DNA of 64,000 nucleotides. Source: Epichloe hybrida. Taxonomy: Eukaryota > Ascomycota > Sordariomycetes > Hypocreales > Clavicipitaceae. The stretch lies in contig JAFEKR010000003.1 in the NCBI GenBank assembly GCA_019022495.1, forward strand, positions 1,054,001-1,118,000, read 5' to 3'. Positions 48,337 through 60,400 of the stretch are shown here, piece by piece. Each line of letters begins with the position of its first letter. The stretch's first letter is position 1. Under the pieces are notes generated by a model, which had not been told where the DNA came from, ran no database searches, and saw only the letters and a program-made list of their open reading frames with translations. Made by a program: the position numbers and the translations under genes.

Positions 48337-51300
48337 TTAATATAATAATATTATAAGTCCTTTTCTAGAACGTAAATAAGAAGAACAAACTAGTATATAT
48401 AGCGCTCTATCACTAGACTAACATAGACGTGATCATAATCTAAGAATAGGAATATATAAGAAACCCGTGGCCCCTAGCACTAGGCCTTGCCTAGTTCTAA
48501 CTTATATATTATAATAGACATAACGTAGTATATATAAATAAGAAACATAGAGTAGGGTTATAGTTAGCCTAGGGAGGGACTAACTAGTTGCTAGTAAAGC
48601 TATAAGGAGTTAATATCTACTCCCTTTACTTAGAGGGATATAGTAATAACTAAAACACCTCTATTTATATAATTAACCTAGAAAAGCCCTGTAACTAAAG
48701 CATATTTATAGGTAACTTTAACTAAAAGCACCCCCTCTAGGATAAGCTAGATAGGAAAACTAATAGAGCGGATGAACTACTAGAGTTTATAGACTAGTAA
48801 AGGCTTAGACTTATTATACCCTAGGGTAAACCTATAAGATAATATAAAGATAATAGAGATAGCACTATTAATCTAGCATAGGCCACGCTAGATATTAAAG
48901 TCTACTATAAAGGCGCTAAAGATATCCCTGGATTTAACTATATCCTATAACTAATTAGTATCTTTAATAAATAGTAAGAAGCTATCCCTTAGGTCCTTAG
49001 ATATATATAGGCAGCTATAAACTAACTACACGTAAAGGCAGAGGCTATGATTAGACTCTAGCCTAAAAACGCGCTAGACCCTTGTGATAAAGAGGGAATA
49101 GATAACTACGTAACATAGCTTATCACAAGCCTATAATAGATTGTAGATAAGGTAGTCCTAAAGAAGGCTTAGGGACTCCCTAGCCTAGAGGCATAGTGGT
49201 TAAGGAAAGCCTAAGAGTTAGTTAGTAAAGTAAGGTAAGCTAAGAGATAATAAAGACACTAGAGGACTAATATAAACTAGTAAGCCTATACTAAGGCAGA
49301 TAAGGACTAAGAATATGTTATAAGGGAAGAGAAAAGAAACATATAGAGGGATATATTACAAAAGGCTAACACATAGGAAAAAGATAGAGGGGTCTAGAGG
49401 CTTAAGAGGTAGGCCTAACTTTAAAGCTAGGCCCCCCTAGAGCTCCCTAGACTTCCTAAGCTAGAAAGAAGCAAAAATAACCCTAACCTAGCCACCACAT
49501 ATAATAATAAGGCTAGTGTACTAGTATAAAGATTCTTCCCTAAGCTAATAGCAGACCTCTTATATATACTAGACCTCTCCTTCCTAGAGCTAGAAAACAC
49601 ACTACTACTAGACAAAGAATAATTTAGGTAAGAGGAGATTAATAATATTTTAGTAAACATAGCTAGCTAGAAGGCACTAGGAGATAATAAACTCCTAGTA
49701 GGCCTTATTAAAGCCTATAATAACCTAGCTAAAGATACTATAGCTAGGCTCCTAAATATAGTCCTAGAAATAGGATACTTCCTAGCCCGCTTCTAAACTA
49801 TAAGAGTAGTAGTAATTAGGAAACCTAGTAAAACCACTAAGGAAATAAGGAGAGCTAATATATAGAGACTAATCTCACTACTTAATATAGTAGGAAAGAT
49901 TATAGAAGTAGTAATAGCAAAGCGACTTATAGCCTTTGCTAAGGTAAAGGGACTACTCCCTAAACTCTAGATAGGCAATAGGATAAACAGATTAATAGAA
50001 ACCATAATAAAAGTCCTTATTAAATACGTTAGGGAGGCTTAGGGAAGGGGTAGTATTACCTTACTAGCGTAAATAAATATATCTTTAGCGTTTAATAGAG
50101 TTAGCTACCTATACCTAATATACTTACTTATAAAGATAGGAGTCCTATAATAGCTAATAGTAGTAATACAAAGCTTCCTTACGGATAGAATAAGCTAGCT
50201 TAGCTTTAATAAAGGACTCTCTAGACTATTTATAATTAATGCTAGCACCCTATAAGGATTACCCCTCTCCCTAATTCTCTTCCTACTTTACTTAGTAAAG
50301 CTTTATATTTACCTCTAGGCTATCCTAGGTATAGTAGCTATAGAATTTATGGATAATATAAATATAGTAGCCTTTAGTAAGAATATAGTATAGACCTAAA
50401 GGAGACTTAAAGCTACATAGAAGATCTATAAGAAATAGGTAAAGTAAGTAGGAGTTAAGTTTAACCTAGCTAAAACTAAACTTATACACTTTAGTAAGTC
50501 TTATAGACCTCCCTAGGCTAGAGTCTAACTTAGAGTAAAGGAGATAGCGCTTATAGAATTATATAAATTCCTAGGAGTATAGGTTAATAGGAAACTTAAC
50601 TAGAGTGCCTATAGAAATATCCTTAAGGGTAAGTTAGCCTAGCAGTAGCTTACACTCTCTAAGCTAGTGGTATTAGCCTAGGGATGTAGCTTTAGAGATA
50701 CTAGACTTCTATATATATAGGTAGTCTAACCTATCCTTACCTATAGAGTAAGCGCTTACTATACCCTTACTAAGAAGGGGGGATAGCTAAGAGGAGTAGT
50801 AAAAAGCTTTATAGCAAATTAATTAGCCTACCTCTAGATTATTACAGGGGCGTTTAAGGCTATACCTATCGCATAACTAGAAGTTAAGACCTATATCCCC
50901 CCCCTTAACCTTTACCTAAATAAGATAAAGTAAAGGTTTAAAGACAAAATCATTAATAGTGGGATAGCAAGGATAATCCAAGCCATAGCTAACTTGGTTA
51001 TAATAGTACTACGCTGTAGAAGAAGACCCCCACCTATTAATAATAAACTAGACATAGACCTAGATAAGGAATAGAAGAAATAATAGAAGAACTAGCATAA
51101 TAAAGAGAGGCTAGCCTAGAGTAAATATATTAGAGAACTAACTAAAGACTACCTACTCTCCTATAACCTAAAGGAAATCTAGGAATTTCACACTAATATA
51201 GATAAGCATATCTCTTTAATAATTATCTAACTACATATAGGAAAGATAGGCCTAAATAAGTTTCTATTCTAAAGAAAGGTTCCTAGGGTGGTTTTACCCC

Positions 51301-51690
51301 TATATAGCTATAGTTAAGCTATAGAAGACTAATACTATATACTAGTTAATTATAGCAAATATAACTATAGGCAACCTTAGTAGCAATAGCCTGCTAACAT
51401 ATAGGAGGCAAGGCTAGCCCTAAACAAACCTTAAAAAGCAAAATATTTAGCTAAATAGTTCCTTAGTATAAGATAACTCTAATATTACTTGTTAGCATAG
51501 GAGCTAGCTATAAGATAGCTTAGAATACTACTAGACCTAGGCTAAATCCGTTAATAGATAGAAAACCTTCTAATTATAAATCTAGTATAAGGGATAGAAT
51601 AGATAGTATAAGCATAGAGATAGGCTAGGGGAGGGACTAATTTTATAATTCATAATTACAATAGAGAATATTTAGGTCTAGAACTATTAT
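48337..51690 (+). pseudogene. LINE-B ORF2: AP endonuclease and reverse transcriptase, RIP-inactivated
   Basis: Phase 0 (48,741; 49,680; 50,343) is kept throughout. The endonuclease has VLFWNVNKKNKLVYIAL (about 48,360), the metal-site FIGNFN (from GDFN) near 48,700, and RKTNRADELLEFID. The RT spans about 49,630-50,620: ALGDNKLLVGLIKAYNN, IRVVVIRKPSKTTKE, IQRLISLLNIVGKIIE and the catalytic FMDNIN (FVDD in the family; second Asp lost, 50,355-50,357), then VKFNLAKTKLIHFSK and FLGVQVNRKLN with Q restored from TAG only by inference. A C-terminal region with VLPLYSYS resembles the usual thumb/RNase H linker. TPRT is the known mechanism. Confidence 0.8.
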
Positions 51691-53366
51691 TAGATTAATT
51701 TTAACTATAAACTCTAGGTATTATAAGTCCTACTAGCCTACTACTACCCCTACTCTAAGCTAAATTTAAGCCGCTACCTTATTTTTTCTCTAGGATAGGA
51801 ATTATATTAGTAGCTACCTAGTTATAATTTTTTGTAAGGATAATAGCAAGTAGGAGATAGTTTATCTTTGCTACACGCACATTAAGGCGCGTAAGCTAAA
51901 AGATAAGCTTAGTATACTATTCCTTAGAGAAACTAGCCTAGTCTAAGCCTACTACTAAGGCACTTTATTTTTTCTTTACCTAATTACTAGTATAAAGCTT
52001 CTTAACCTAGTCCTAAAAGCCTTCTAGGGCCTATTAAGGAAGATATTAGAGCTAGAATAGACCTACTACTAAGCTAGAATAGACTTACCACACCCTTATT
52101 AGCTATAGAAGCCTAGGTCTTAACTAACTACTAATGCTTATTTTAATTACTAGATAAGTTTAGCTAAAATAGTAAATTAGACATAGAACTAAGCTAGAGC
52201 AAGGGTAATTATTAATTATTACCTAATAGCATTAATAGTTCTAAATCTAATAGTTAAAACACGCGTTAGTAGCTACCCTTATCTAGTAAGTTAGCCCTAT
52301 TACTAAGCTAGAGTAAGACTAACCTACTAACAATAAGATAGCACTAGTGCCTAAGGTCCTAAACTAAATAAGATTTATAGGAAATATATTAAACTTCTCT
52401 TAGTTTACTAAGCTAAAGTAAATTAGTAGTAAACTAGGCCTAGAGTAGAAGTAAATATAACTTATAAATAGACCCTTCTCTATAACCTATACGTATTGCT
52501 TTTTAGTTATAGACTTCCTTAGGAAGTCCTTATACTTATAAGATTCCTAGGTAAATTAAAGCTAGATAAGTAGTAATACTAAAGTACTTATAGCTTCTAG
52601 CGCTATTATGCTAGATTTAGTCTAAATCTATAGCAAATATTAGTAAATAACCTAACCCTAGCCTAGGATAGCCTTAAATAGCTAGAAAGAAAAGAAAAAC
52701 CTATAGGAAGTTTAATATAAAGAGAAAAAAGAGACTAGGACCCTAAGGGGGGAGAGCTCTCTTTTATACTTATAGAGGGGGGGGGGGGATAATTTAGATA
52801 ACTTACTTAAAAACAAAGCATAATATGATTAACAAATCTAATAATATATAAGTAATCTTAACCTAGGACTACCTTAGTCTAGGGCTATAACTACCCTCCC
52901 CTAGTACTAGTTAAATAAAACTAGGTGCTTAGACTTTACTAGATATATAAGGTAGGAATAGGCTAGAGATAGCTAAAAAGTAAGGCTATAGGAGAGTAAG
53001 CATAAGAGTGAATAAGAAGTAAATTAACGCTATGAATTTAGATTTACTTTACCCTAGCCTAAAGTAAAGAGACTTAGGATAGGCATGTTATTACACTAGA
53101 GTAGGACTAGAAGGGGCCTATAAACTCTTATTCTATATATCTTTCCTTTCTTTTTCTTTTTAATAGGATAAGGCTAGCGTAAGCTAGTAATAAATACCTA
53201 TAATAGGAAATACACTAAGCGGCGCAGACCTGTTATAGGGCTAGCGCTAGCCTGTACACAGACATAAGGGGGTTTTTCTTCCTAGTATAGGGTTTTCCCT
53301 TTTAACTTAGTAGTAGGAGTACTAGCAATAGCTATCTATAGAGCTAACTAGCGTAAATAATATATA
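51691..53366 (+). other. LINE-B 3' end of ORF2 and long 3' UTR
   Basis: No continuous frame could be followed to the end; a C-terminal domain may extend to about 52,500. From 52,670 the sequence is shared with LINE-D and holds a G-rich run (52,773-52,787), a pyrimidine run (53,145-53,160) and the TA-rich terminus. Confidence 0.65.
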
Positions 53367-53396
53367 TATACCCTTACCTAATAGTTATAAGCCTAG

Positions 53397-54779
53397 GTGG
53401 CTTCTATTACTAAATTTATTATTATCTTTAATATTATTAGCTTTGTTAGATTAATTAAATTAATGCTTGCTAATATTATAAGATAAACACCCTTATTATA
53501 TTAATTAATAAGTTAATTAATATATCCTACGCTTCCCTTATATAGTATATTCCCCTTTAATATATCTAAAGAAACCTTAAATATAGTATTATTATTAGAG
53601 AAGGACTAGATTAAGTAATTTATATAGATTAAGAATTATATAGAATCTTATAGAGTCTAGGAGTATATTAACCTAAATAAGGTTAAATTACTTAAAGAAC
53701 TTATAATACCTACATACTTATAAAGGGGTTAGAGACTAGAGATTATAAAGAATAACCCTAATACTCCTAAGGATTAGAAGCTAGTATATAAAGATATAAA
53801 GAATTACTTTAATTTTAAATATAAAAAGCTTTAATTTAAGCTTATAAAGTATTAGGATCTAGCTAAATAAATACTAAAGATTAGGGAATATATTTATAAG
53901 ACCTTTTTAAGAAATATTTAAGATTTCCTTAACTTTAATACTAAGGTTAAGAAGAAGGAGTTTATTTAATATTATATCTAAAGAATACTCTTACTTCTTT
54001 ATAAGTAGTATAAGCTAAATATAAAGAAAATACTAATCCTTATAGAGAACTATTTAAATAATTATTTATAAGCTAAAGGTACTTATAATTAGTATAAGTA
54101 AGCTATAATAATTAAAGTACTTTAAAGGAATTATCTAGACCTTAGGACCTAATAGACTAAAGAGATAATACTATATAAGTTTATTACACCTCTTTAAAGT
54201 AAATATAAGTTATTTTAGAAGAAATAGAATAACCTGCTTAATAAAGGAATAAAAACAAGCTTAATTAAAGCTATTACTAAGTTTAAAAGGGACTATAAGG
54301 CTTTACTAAAAGAACTAAAGGCTACTAATACTCTTATAAGTAATAGATTAAATAATTTAATAAAGCTAAAGAGGCTAAAGTACCCTAAATATATAAATTA
54401 TAATATAGAGAATACTATAAAGTAGTAGGAATCCTATAATTTATTTAAGGCTCTCTATAAGCTAGAGGCTACTCTAAAGAACTAGGAAGTTAGGAAGAAC
54501 TTTAAAGAGAATATTTTGTTAAGCGGAAAACAATACCCTAAAAGACACAATGCTAGCCCACGATCGCGAGTAGCTCTAGAGCCTACACATAACAAAGGGG
54601 TCAATTAACTTGACAGTATTAATTACAATAACTATAAGGACTTATCTTATTATATAAAGATATCTAAGATTAAATAGTCTATTAGATTAGAAGTAATATC
54701 TTAAATAAATAAGGGAAGGTATCTTCTTAATTTATCTTATAGTAAATATAGGTATAATCTTAGGTAAAGTAAACTTAGG
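53397..54779 (+). pseudogene. E3 gag (Copia), RIP-inactivated and split by E1
   Basis: After the primer-binding site the frame reads a Copia Gag: NISKETLNIVLLLEKD, then FIQIKNYIESYRV, LKELIIPTYLQRGQ and YKDIKNYFNFKYKKL. This is the UBN2-like Gag fold pattern with many Gln/Trp codons now TAG/TAA. A segment without RIP (54,517-54,615) interrupts it. It stops at the GTAAT duplication of E1. The N-terminus is not fixed because the candidate ATG is mutated. Confidence 0.6.
54517..54615. other. 99-bp RIP-free insert within E3 gag
   Basis: Starts TGTTAAGCGG and ends AACTTGACA. It contains ordinary CA/TG/CG sequence (GACACAATGC, CCACGATCGCGAG) in a region otherwise lacking CA and TG. TG...CA borders recall a very small LTR or a deletion scar, but no clean TSD is present (TATTT before, GTATT after). 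Confidence 0.4.
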
Positions 54780-54784
54780 GTAAT

Positions 54785-55072
54785 TGTTAGTTTCACAGGG
54801 TATTGAATTCAATGTAAAAAGGTTATGAGCCTAAAGAATAGTATTATCATTGATTTATCTATTCTAGGCTGCGTTATATATGTAAAAAAAAAGAAGTTAA
54901 AAGCTAGAATCCACGATAATAGAAGGAAAGGGGGCCGCGCGTTTATAGCCTTATATTTCCTAGCTAATTAACAGGCTAGGTTATAAGTCACGTGTAAGGC
55001 GCGCGCGTGGCCTAAGCTTTTACTAGGTAATTATAGCTAGAACACGCGATTAATATTACCTTTGTTTTAACA
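54785..55072 (-). repeat. E1 3' LTR (left copy)
   Basis: Outer (left) half is clean (GGTATTGAATTCAATG), inner (right) half is mutated (ACTAGGTAATTATAGCTAG against GCTAGGTAATTGCGGCTG in the other copy). GGTTATGAGCC occurs at 54,821-54,831. A GCGCGCGC tract lies at 54,991-54,999. Confidence 0.9.
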
Positions 55073-56621
55073 CTAAAACCTCTCTCTTTTAATATAATTA
55101 TTAATACGTAATATTAATCATAGAAATAAAAAAGAAAATCGATTAATAATTTAATTAATAAGGGATATAAGGAAAAGAACTTATAGCCTATCTTAGCGTA
55201 TAGTAGCTAATAAAAAGGAAATAATAATCTTACTTAGCCTATAAGCCTATATAAGGATAAGTAAGTCCTTTCTAAATCCTTTCTTTCCTTAAAATAATAT
55301 ATATCCCACGCTATAATGTATATATAATATTATCCCCTCTCTAATATAAAACTTTCCTTCTCCTATATACTATTACTAATTTCTATAGTTTACTAGGAGA
55401 GCCTAGTAAGCTAACGTAGCTATAGCTACTAGGGATATTAACTATAAGGGTATATATCCCTTATATTAATATCTTATCCCTATAGCTACCCTCCTAGAGA
55501 ATTACCTTTTCTCTTACTATATATATATTACGCGTAAGTAACCTATCCCTTTATCTAGATTATTATTTAGTTAGTTAAGATAAAGCTCTTAAGGGCCTTA
55601 TTAGGTAATGCTTTTATAAAGGTATTAGCTAGGTTATTTTCCTTATTAATCTATTAAATCTTATAGAGTTCTTAGTGTTTATATAACTATTAAAGAGCTA
55701 TAATATTAATTATTAGGCATTTCTTTTTTATTATACTAAGTTTAATAAGGTATTTATATAAGGAGTATAAATCTATATATATATAATAACTAGGATCTTT
55801 AGGAGCTTTAGTTGGTTAGTAACTAGGTTTAGGGTTATTATAATTATATAAGCTATATTAACACTAGCTACTATACTATAAACCTCTAAGGTAAGCATAC
55901 TTTATATAACTCTTTTGCTCTTTATTAAGCTAAAGTATATAATATTACCTTTAATTATAAATTTACTATTAGTATAGTCTTTATTAGCTAGGATAAGTAT
56001 ATATCCTAGTTATAAGGATAAGTCCTAGTTATTAGTAAATAATTTATTTATAAAGGTAAAGAGATTTGCTTTCTTAAGGTCTATTAGGATAAATATTAGG
56101 CCTCTTTCTAAGTAATTTATCTACTACTTTAGGTAGTAATTAAGGGCTTTTATATCTTCTAGGGTTAGCTCTTAGTGCTATGTAGTAATAAATAGATTAA
56201 AGTAAGCCTCTAGTTAGTATATTAAGGTAATATAAGCGCCTTAGGCCCTTTACTTAATGTATTTATACTTTAATTTAATTATTAGGACTAATTCTAACTT
56301 ATTACTCTGCCCCTTTTACTATATCTTAATAGTATTATTCTCTAGCGTAATAATACCTCTATTAAATATAAGGGGATTATCCTAGGTTAGGAATTACTTT
56401 AGCTTTATATTAAAGCTTATAGTAACTAGTTAAGTCTTTTCCTTCTTAGAGAACTTCTTATCTAATAGGCTAAGGGTATTATTAGTTTATATTCTAATAT
56501 ATATAAAGTTAGGGCTTTCCTTTATAGTTATAAGTAGGCAGGGATTATATATAAAGGTTTCTATCTAGAGATTCTCTTTATAATACTTATAATACATAAC
56601 CTACTAATATATTCTAGCCTT

Positions 56622-57403
56622 CCCCTCCTAAGTACGAGGTAAAACTGCTTAGCTTACTACACCCTGACACCCCATTTCTTTAACTTCTTTTTATCTGCCT
56701 TATAAAGCTTATTATTAGGCTTGCCCTTATTTTTTAATATCTTCTCCCTTATATTATAGATACTATTAATTATCTTTAGGTTAGATTTATTTTCCTTTTC
56801 CTTTCCTTTACTTTTCTTCTTTTCTATAATATTATTTAATATTTTAGATAGTGCAGTGTCTTTTTTATTACCTTTAGCCATACTATTATCTGATTAGTTA
56901 GTCGTCAATTAGTTAATTAGTAGCCCATGACTTACTTAGTGATTAGATGCAGTGCGTCTGTTAGTTTAGAATTAGATTAGCTGTAATTAAGGATAAGTTA
57001 TGTTGTTTTTTTAGGGTTTAAGTTTGCCTTAGAGCTTTAAAGGATAAGTTATAAGATAGAAGAGATATAGAGAGATAGAACAAACATAGTTGTAAAGGAA
57101 AGGGGAATTATATTAATTTATACTATAAGTAAAACTTAAATGGATTTAAGTTTAACTGTAGTTACGAATTATAACTCTTATGTAATCGTAGCTATAAAGT
57201 TTATTATAAACTTTGTATTAACTTTTTAGCCCTTAAATTTGTAGCTTAAAGCTTATTCCTTAATGTTTTACCTAACACTATAGTAATTATTAAATTTAGT
57301 TATTACATGTGGCACTAGCTAGGTATTACTAGTAATTTTTTTAGTTCCTTGAAAATTAGATGCATTGGCCATAGCCAATGACCCCAAAAAAAATTAAAAA
57401 TCA
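56622..57403 (+). mobile_element. RP-2: 782-bp retroposon, full-length copy 2
   Basis: Starts CCCCTCCTAAGTACGAGG and ends AAAAATCA, flanked by a 15-bp duplication ATATATTCTAGCCTT (56,607-56,621; 57,404-57,418). It has the same length as RP-1 and the opposite orientation. The stem-loop before the A-rich end lies at about 57,364-57,380 (one stem base changed). It is inserted in the pol of E1, so it moved after E1. Confidence 0.88.
56657..56881 (-). CDS. Lysine-rich 74-residue ORF inside RP-2, antisense to the retroposon
   Basis: ATG at 56,881 (MAKGNKKDTALSKILNN) to a stop at 56,657-56,659. About a third of residues are Lys, with a central KKKSKGKEKENKSN block and an ending KKLKKWGVRV. RP-1 has the same frame without internal frameshift but with ATG changed to ATA and the Trp codon to TAG, both RIP-type. 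No domain is recognised. It reads opposite to the direction of retroposition, so if real it belonged to a captured gene or to a transcript from the other strand. AT-rich low-complexity sequence could also give this by chance. Confidence 0.25.
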   Translation of the reverse strand: MAKGNKKDTALSKILNNIIEKKKSKGKEKENKSNLKIINSIYNIREKILKNKGKPNNKLYKADKKKLKKWGVRV

Positions 57404-60400
57404 ATATATTCTAGCCTTTATAAGTCTATAGAGAGGCTTTATAACTCTTAGAATTATACTAGGTAAGTAAAGGTGCTATATCTAAATTAGTAAGCGCGCT
57501 AGGATTAGCTACTCTAGTAATATATAGGCCTATATATATACCTAATAGATATTACATAGCTAGATAAGGAATTTCCTTAATCTTGCTAATAGGGCTATTA
57601 TAAGAATAAGACATTAGCTTACTTATTAAATTATTAAGGCCTATATAAGGATAGCCTATTTCCCTTTATCCTTATATTCTTAGATTATAAGGCATAACTT
57701 TTTATAGGGTTTTATTATCTTACCTTTAATCTTATTAATAATTTAGGAATTAAAGATTTAGATCTTACTATACTTCTTTTTATTAAATATAATAAATTTA
57801 AATATACCTTACTTAATTAGGGTATTAATCTCCGCTTTTATTAATAGTTTAAAAGGTTTACCTAAGGTCTTAATAATTCCTTCCTTATATAGCTTAATTA
57901 TAAGAGCTAAGTTACTATATTCTTTTACTAATAAGAAGGTATTAGTTTCTTAAGGTATTATAAGAGAGTTCTTTTAGGGCCTTTTATACTTATACTTTAG
58001 TAGTATTACTAGTACTATATTCTTATCTTAAGTCTCTTACTCTTTCTTTTTTTTCTTTTTACTAGGCTTTATTACTTTCTTTATACTAGGATTATTATAG
58101 TAAGGCTTAATAAAGGTTAACTTAAAGGTCTTTAGGCCTCTAGGTATATTAAGCATATAGCTCTCTCTAGTTATTACTAGGAGCTTATATAAGCTTACTT
58201 ATCCCTTACTTTCTTACTAAACTTAAACCTTTAATTTAAGTAGTAAACTAAGGGTCTTTAAGGTATCTAGGCTATTATATTTAGTAAGGGCCTTATTAAC
58301 TTTCTTAATAGTATAAAGCCTCTTAATCTCTTTAGTAGCTTTCTATACTATAATTATATACTATATAATATTAAGTAATAGTAAGGACTTATTTATTATA
58401 TATGAGTAAGCTTTAAAGATAAAGAGAGTTAGGATAAGGCTATTAAGGCTTATAGTATTATTTAGGGCCTTTATTACTATTTATAAGGTAGTAGGTTTAG
58501 GTATTATAAGGTATTTATACCTAATTATATTATAAGCCCTTTAGAGTAGCTTATAATACCTTTTAACCTTCCTAATACTATAGTATGCCTTAATAAGGAC
58601 TTCCTTAATTAAGATTAATATTAAAGCTATAAATTATCTAAATTTATTACTATAGAAGTTTATTCTAGTGTTTATAATAATAAAATCTAGAGGGCCTAGG
58701 TAAGTATTAATCTAGTATATCTAGAGGGCTTCCTAGGTTATTTTTATAAAGATATTATTAAGGAATTTTACTATATTAAACGCTATAGCTATATTTATAG
58801 TATAGAGTGTAGGGTAGTTACTATTAAGATAGAAAATATTTACTATTACTTTATAGTTAAAGCTATACTTATTCTTAAGGGTAAATTTAAAGTAATTAGG
58901 GCTATCTATATATATTTAGTATTAGTAGTAAAGTCTTATTAGCTTCTTAATAGCCTTAATATTAATATTATACCCTAATTTATAAAGAACCTTATATAGT
59001 TATTAGATTAATAAATACCTAAAGTAGTAATATAATTACTATAGCTTACTTTCTATAAGGTAGCTCTAAGTAACTACTTCTTCTTTTTATATAAGTAGTA
59101 TTTATATATACCCTTATTTATAAATAATAGGGACTTTAATGTTTCCTTATTATAGTATATTTTTAAAGATATTAAAGTTAATTTATAAATAATTTATATT
59201 ATTAAGAGATAAGAGAAATAAAGTATTTATTAGTATAACCTAAAAGAGAATATTCCTAAAGGGAGTAGGTATATTAGCTACTCTAAGTATAATAATTAGT
59301 TCTCTTACACTAAATCTAACTAATACCTTTTTTACCTTTAATTTATTAAGCTATAGTTTAGGTATTTAATATTATAAAGTAAGGAATTAAGAGTGCCTTA
59401 CTATAAAAAACTTTATAGCTCCTATATTAGGCATAATCCCTTAGAATATTTTATAGGAACAGTGATTTTCTAGTATAAATATTACTAGAGCCTTACTTAA
59501 GAGTTCCTACTTAAAGGGGTTTTCTTTACTTAGACTATAATAAACTACTTAATTTATTAGGAATTAAACTATTCTTTTACTATTAAGTTATATTTTATAA
59601 TTAAAGAAGCTTATAGGTACTAGCTTATCTATACTATTAGGGCTATTATTAAATCTAATACTCTTTATATACTAAGTAATTTTATTATTAATAAGGGATT
59701 AAGGCTTATATTTTCCCTTATACTATATAAGAAATAAATTATATAAGTTATTAGCTAGATTTATAAGGTAGTAGTTCTTAAAGTATTAATATACTTTCTT
59801 ATAGTTCTCTTTTAAATACTTAGATAACTAGTATCTTTCTTTACTATATATATAGTACTTCTTTATATAGGAATTTCCTTCTTTTCCTTATAGTTTTAAG
59901 GGATATTAAGTCTCTTTTCCTTTCCTATTATATCTTTAGTTAGTCTAGAATTACTCTAGGGTTATAGTTTTAGTTAGGAACTATTAATAGTTTTTCTTCT
60001 CTTTCTTAATAAGTTAAATTATTATTCTAATCTATTTATAAAACTCTTATAGTCCCTTTAGTAAGTCTATAATAGCTTCTTTATATTTTAAAATACTATT
60101 ATAAGCTTTTATAAGTTAATTCTAAAGTGCTTTTTTACTTTAGCTTACCTTAGGTATTACTTATTATAAGATAGCTAGCTTCTTTATAAGTTTATTAAAA
60201 TAATTAATTATTAACTTACTTAGGTTATTATTTATTATTTCTTATAAAGTAAAGTTATTTTATTTAAGGAAATATTATTACTATATATCCTTAGTTTTAA
60301 ATTATTCTCTTATATAGCTAATAAGTATAAGGAGGTCTTATAGTTAACTAGGTTTTAAAAGGTAATTTATATAGTATTATAAAGCTTTACCTTTAAGTAT

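Larger units (their letters stand above)
46761..53366 (+). mobile_element. LINE-B: full-length Tad1-like non-LTR retrotransposon (6.6 kb)
   Basis: Flanked by a 14-bp duplication TATACCCTTACCTA (46,747-46,760; 53,367-53,380). Contains a 5'UTR, a Gag-like ORF1, ORF2 with AP endonuclease and RT, a long 3'UTR, and a TA-rich 3' end. LINE-A and LINE-D are copies of the same family, which allowed both ends to be checked. It is inserted in the E3 LTR. RIP is extensive but less complete than in LINE-A. Confidence 0.9.
46458..54784 (+). mobile_element. E3: Copia LTR retrotransposon, 5' part, interrupted by LINE-B and E1
   Basis: 5' LTR from 46,458 (TGTTAGAACAAAGG) to 46,760, then LINE-B, then the last LTR bases and a primer-binding site at 53,384-53,396 (GTTATAAGCC, RIPed from GGTTATGAGCC). 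A Copia gag follows to 54,779, where E1 inserted (GTAAT duplicated at 54,780-54,784 and 62,297-62,301). Its continuation should lie beyond 62,302, but I could not follow pol there. Confidence 0.7.

Noticed and set aside
49427..49660. Minus-strand 77-codon ORF
   Set aside because: Antisense shadow of LINE-B ORF2.
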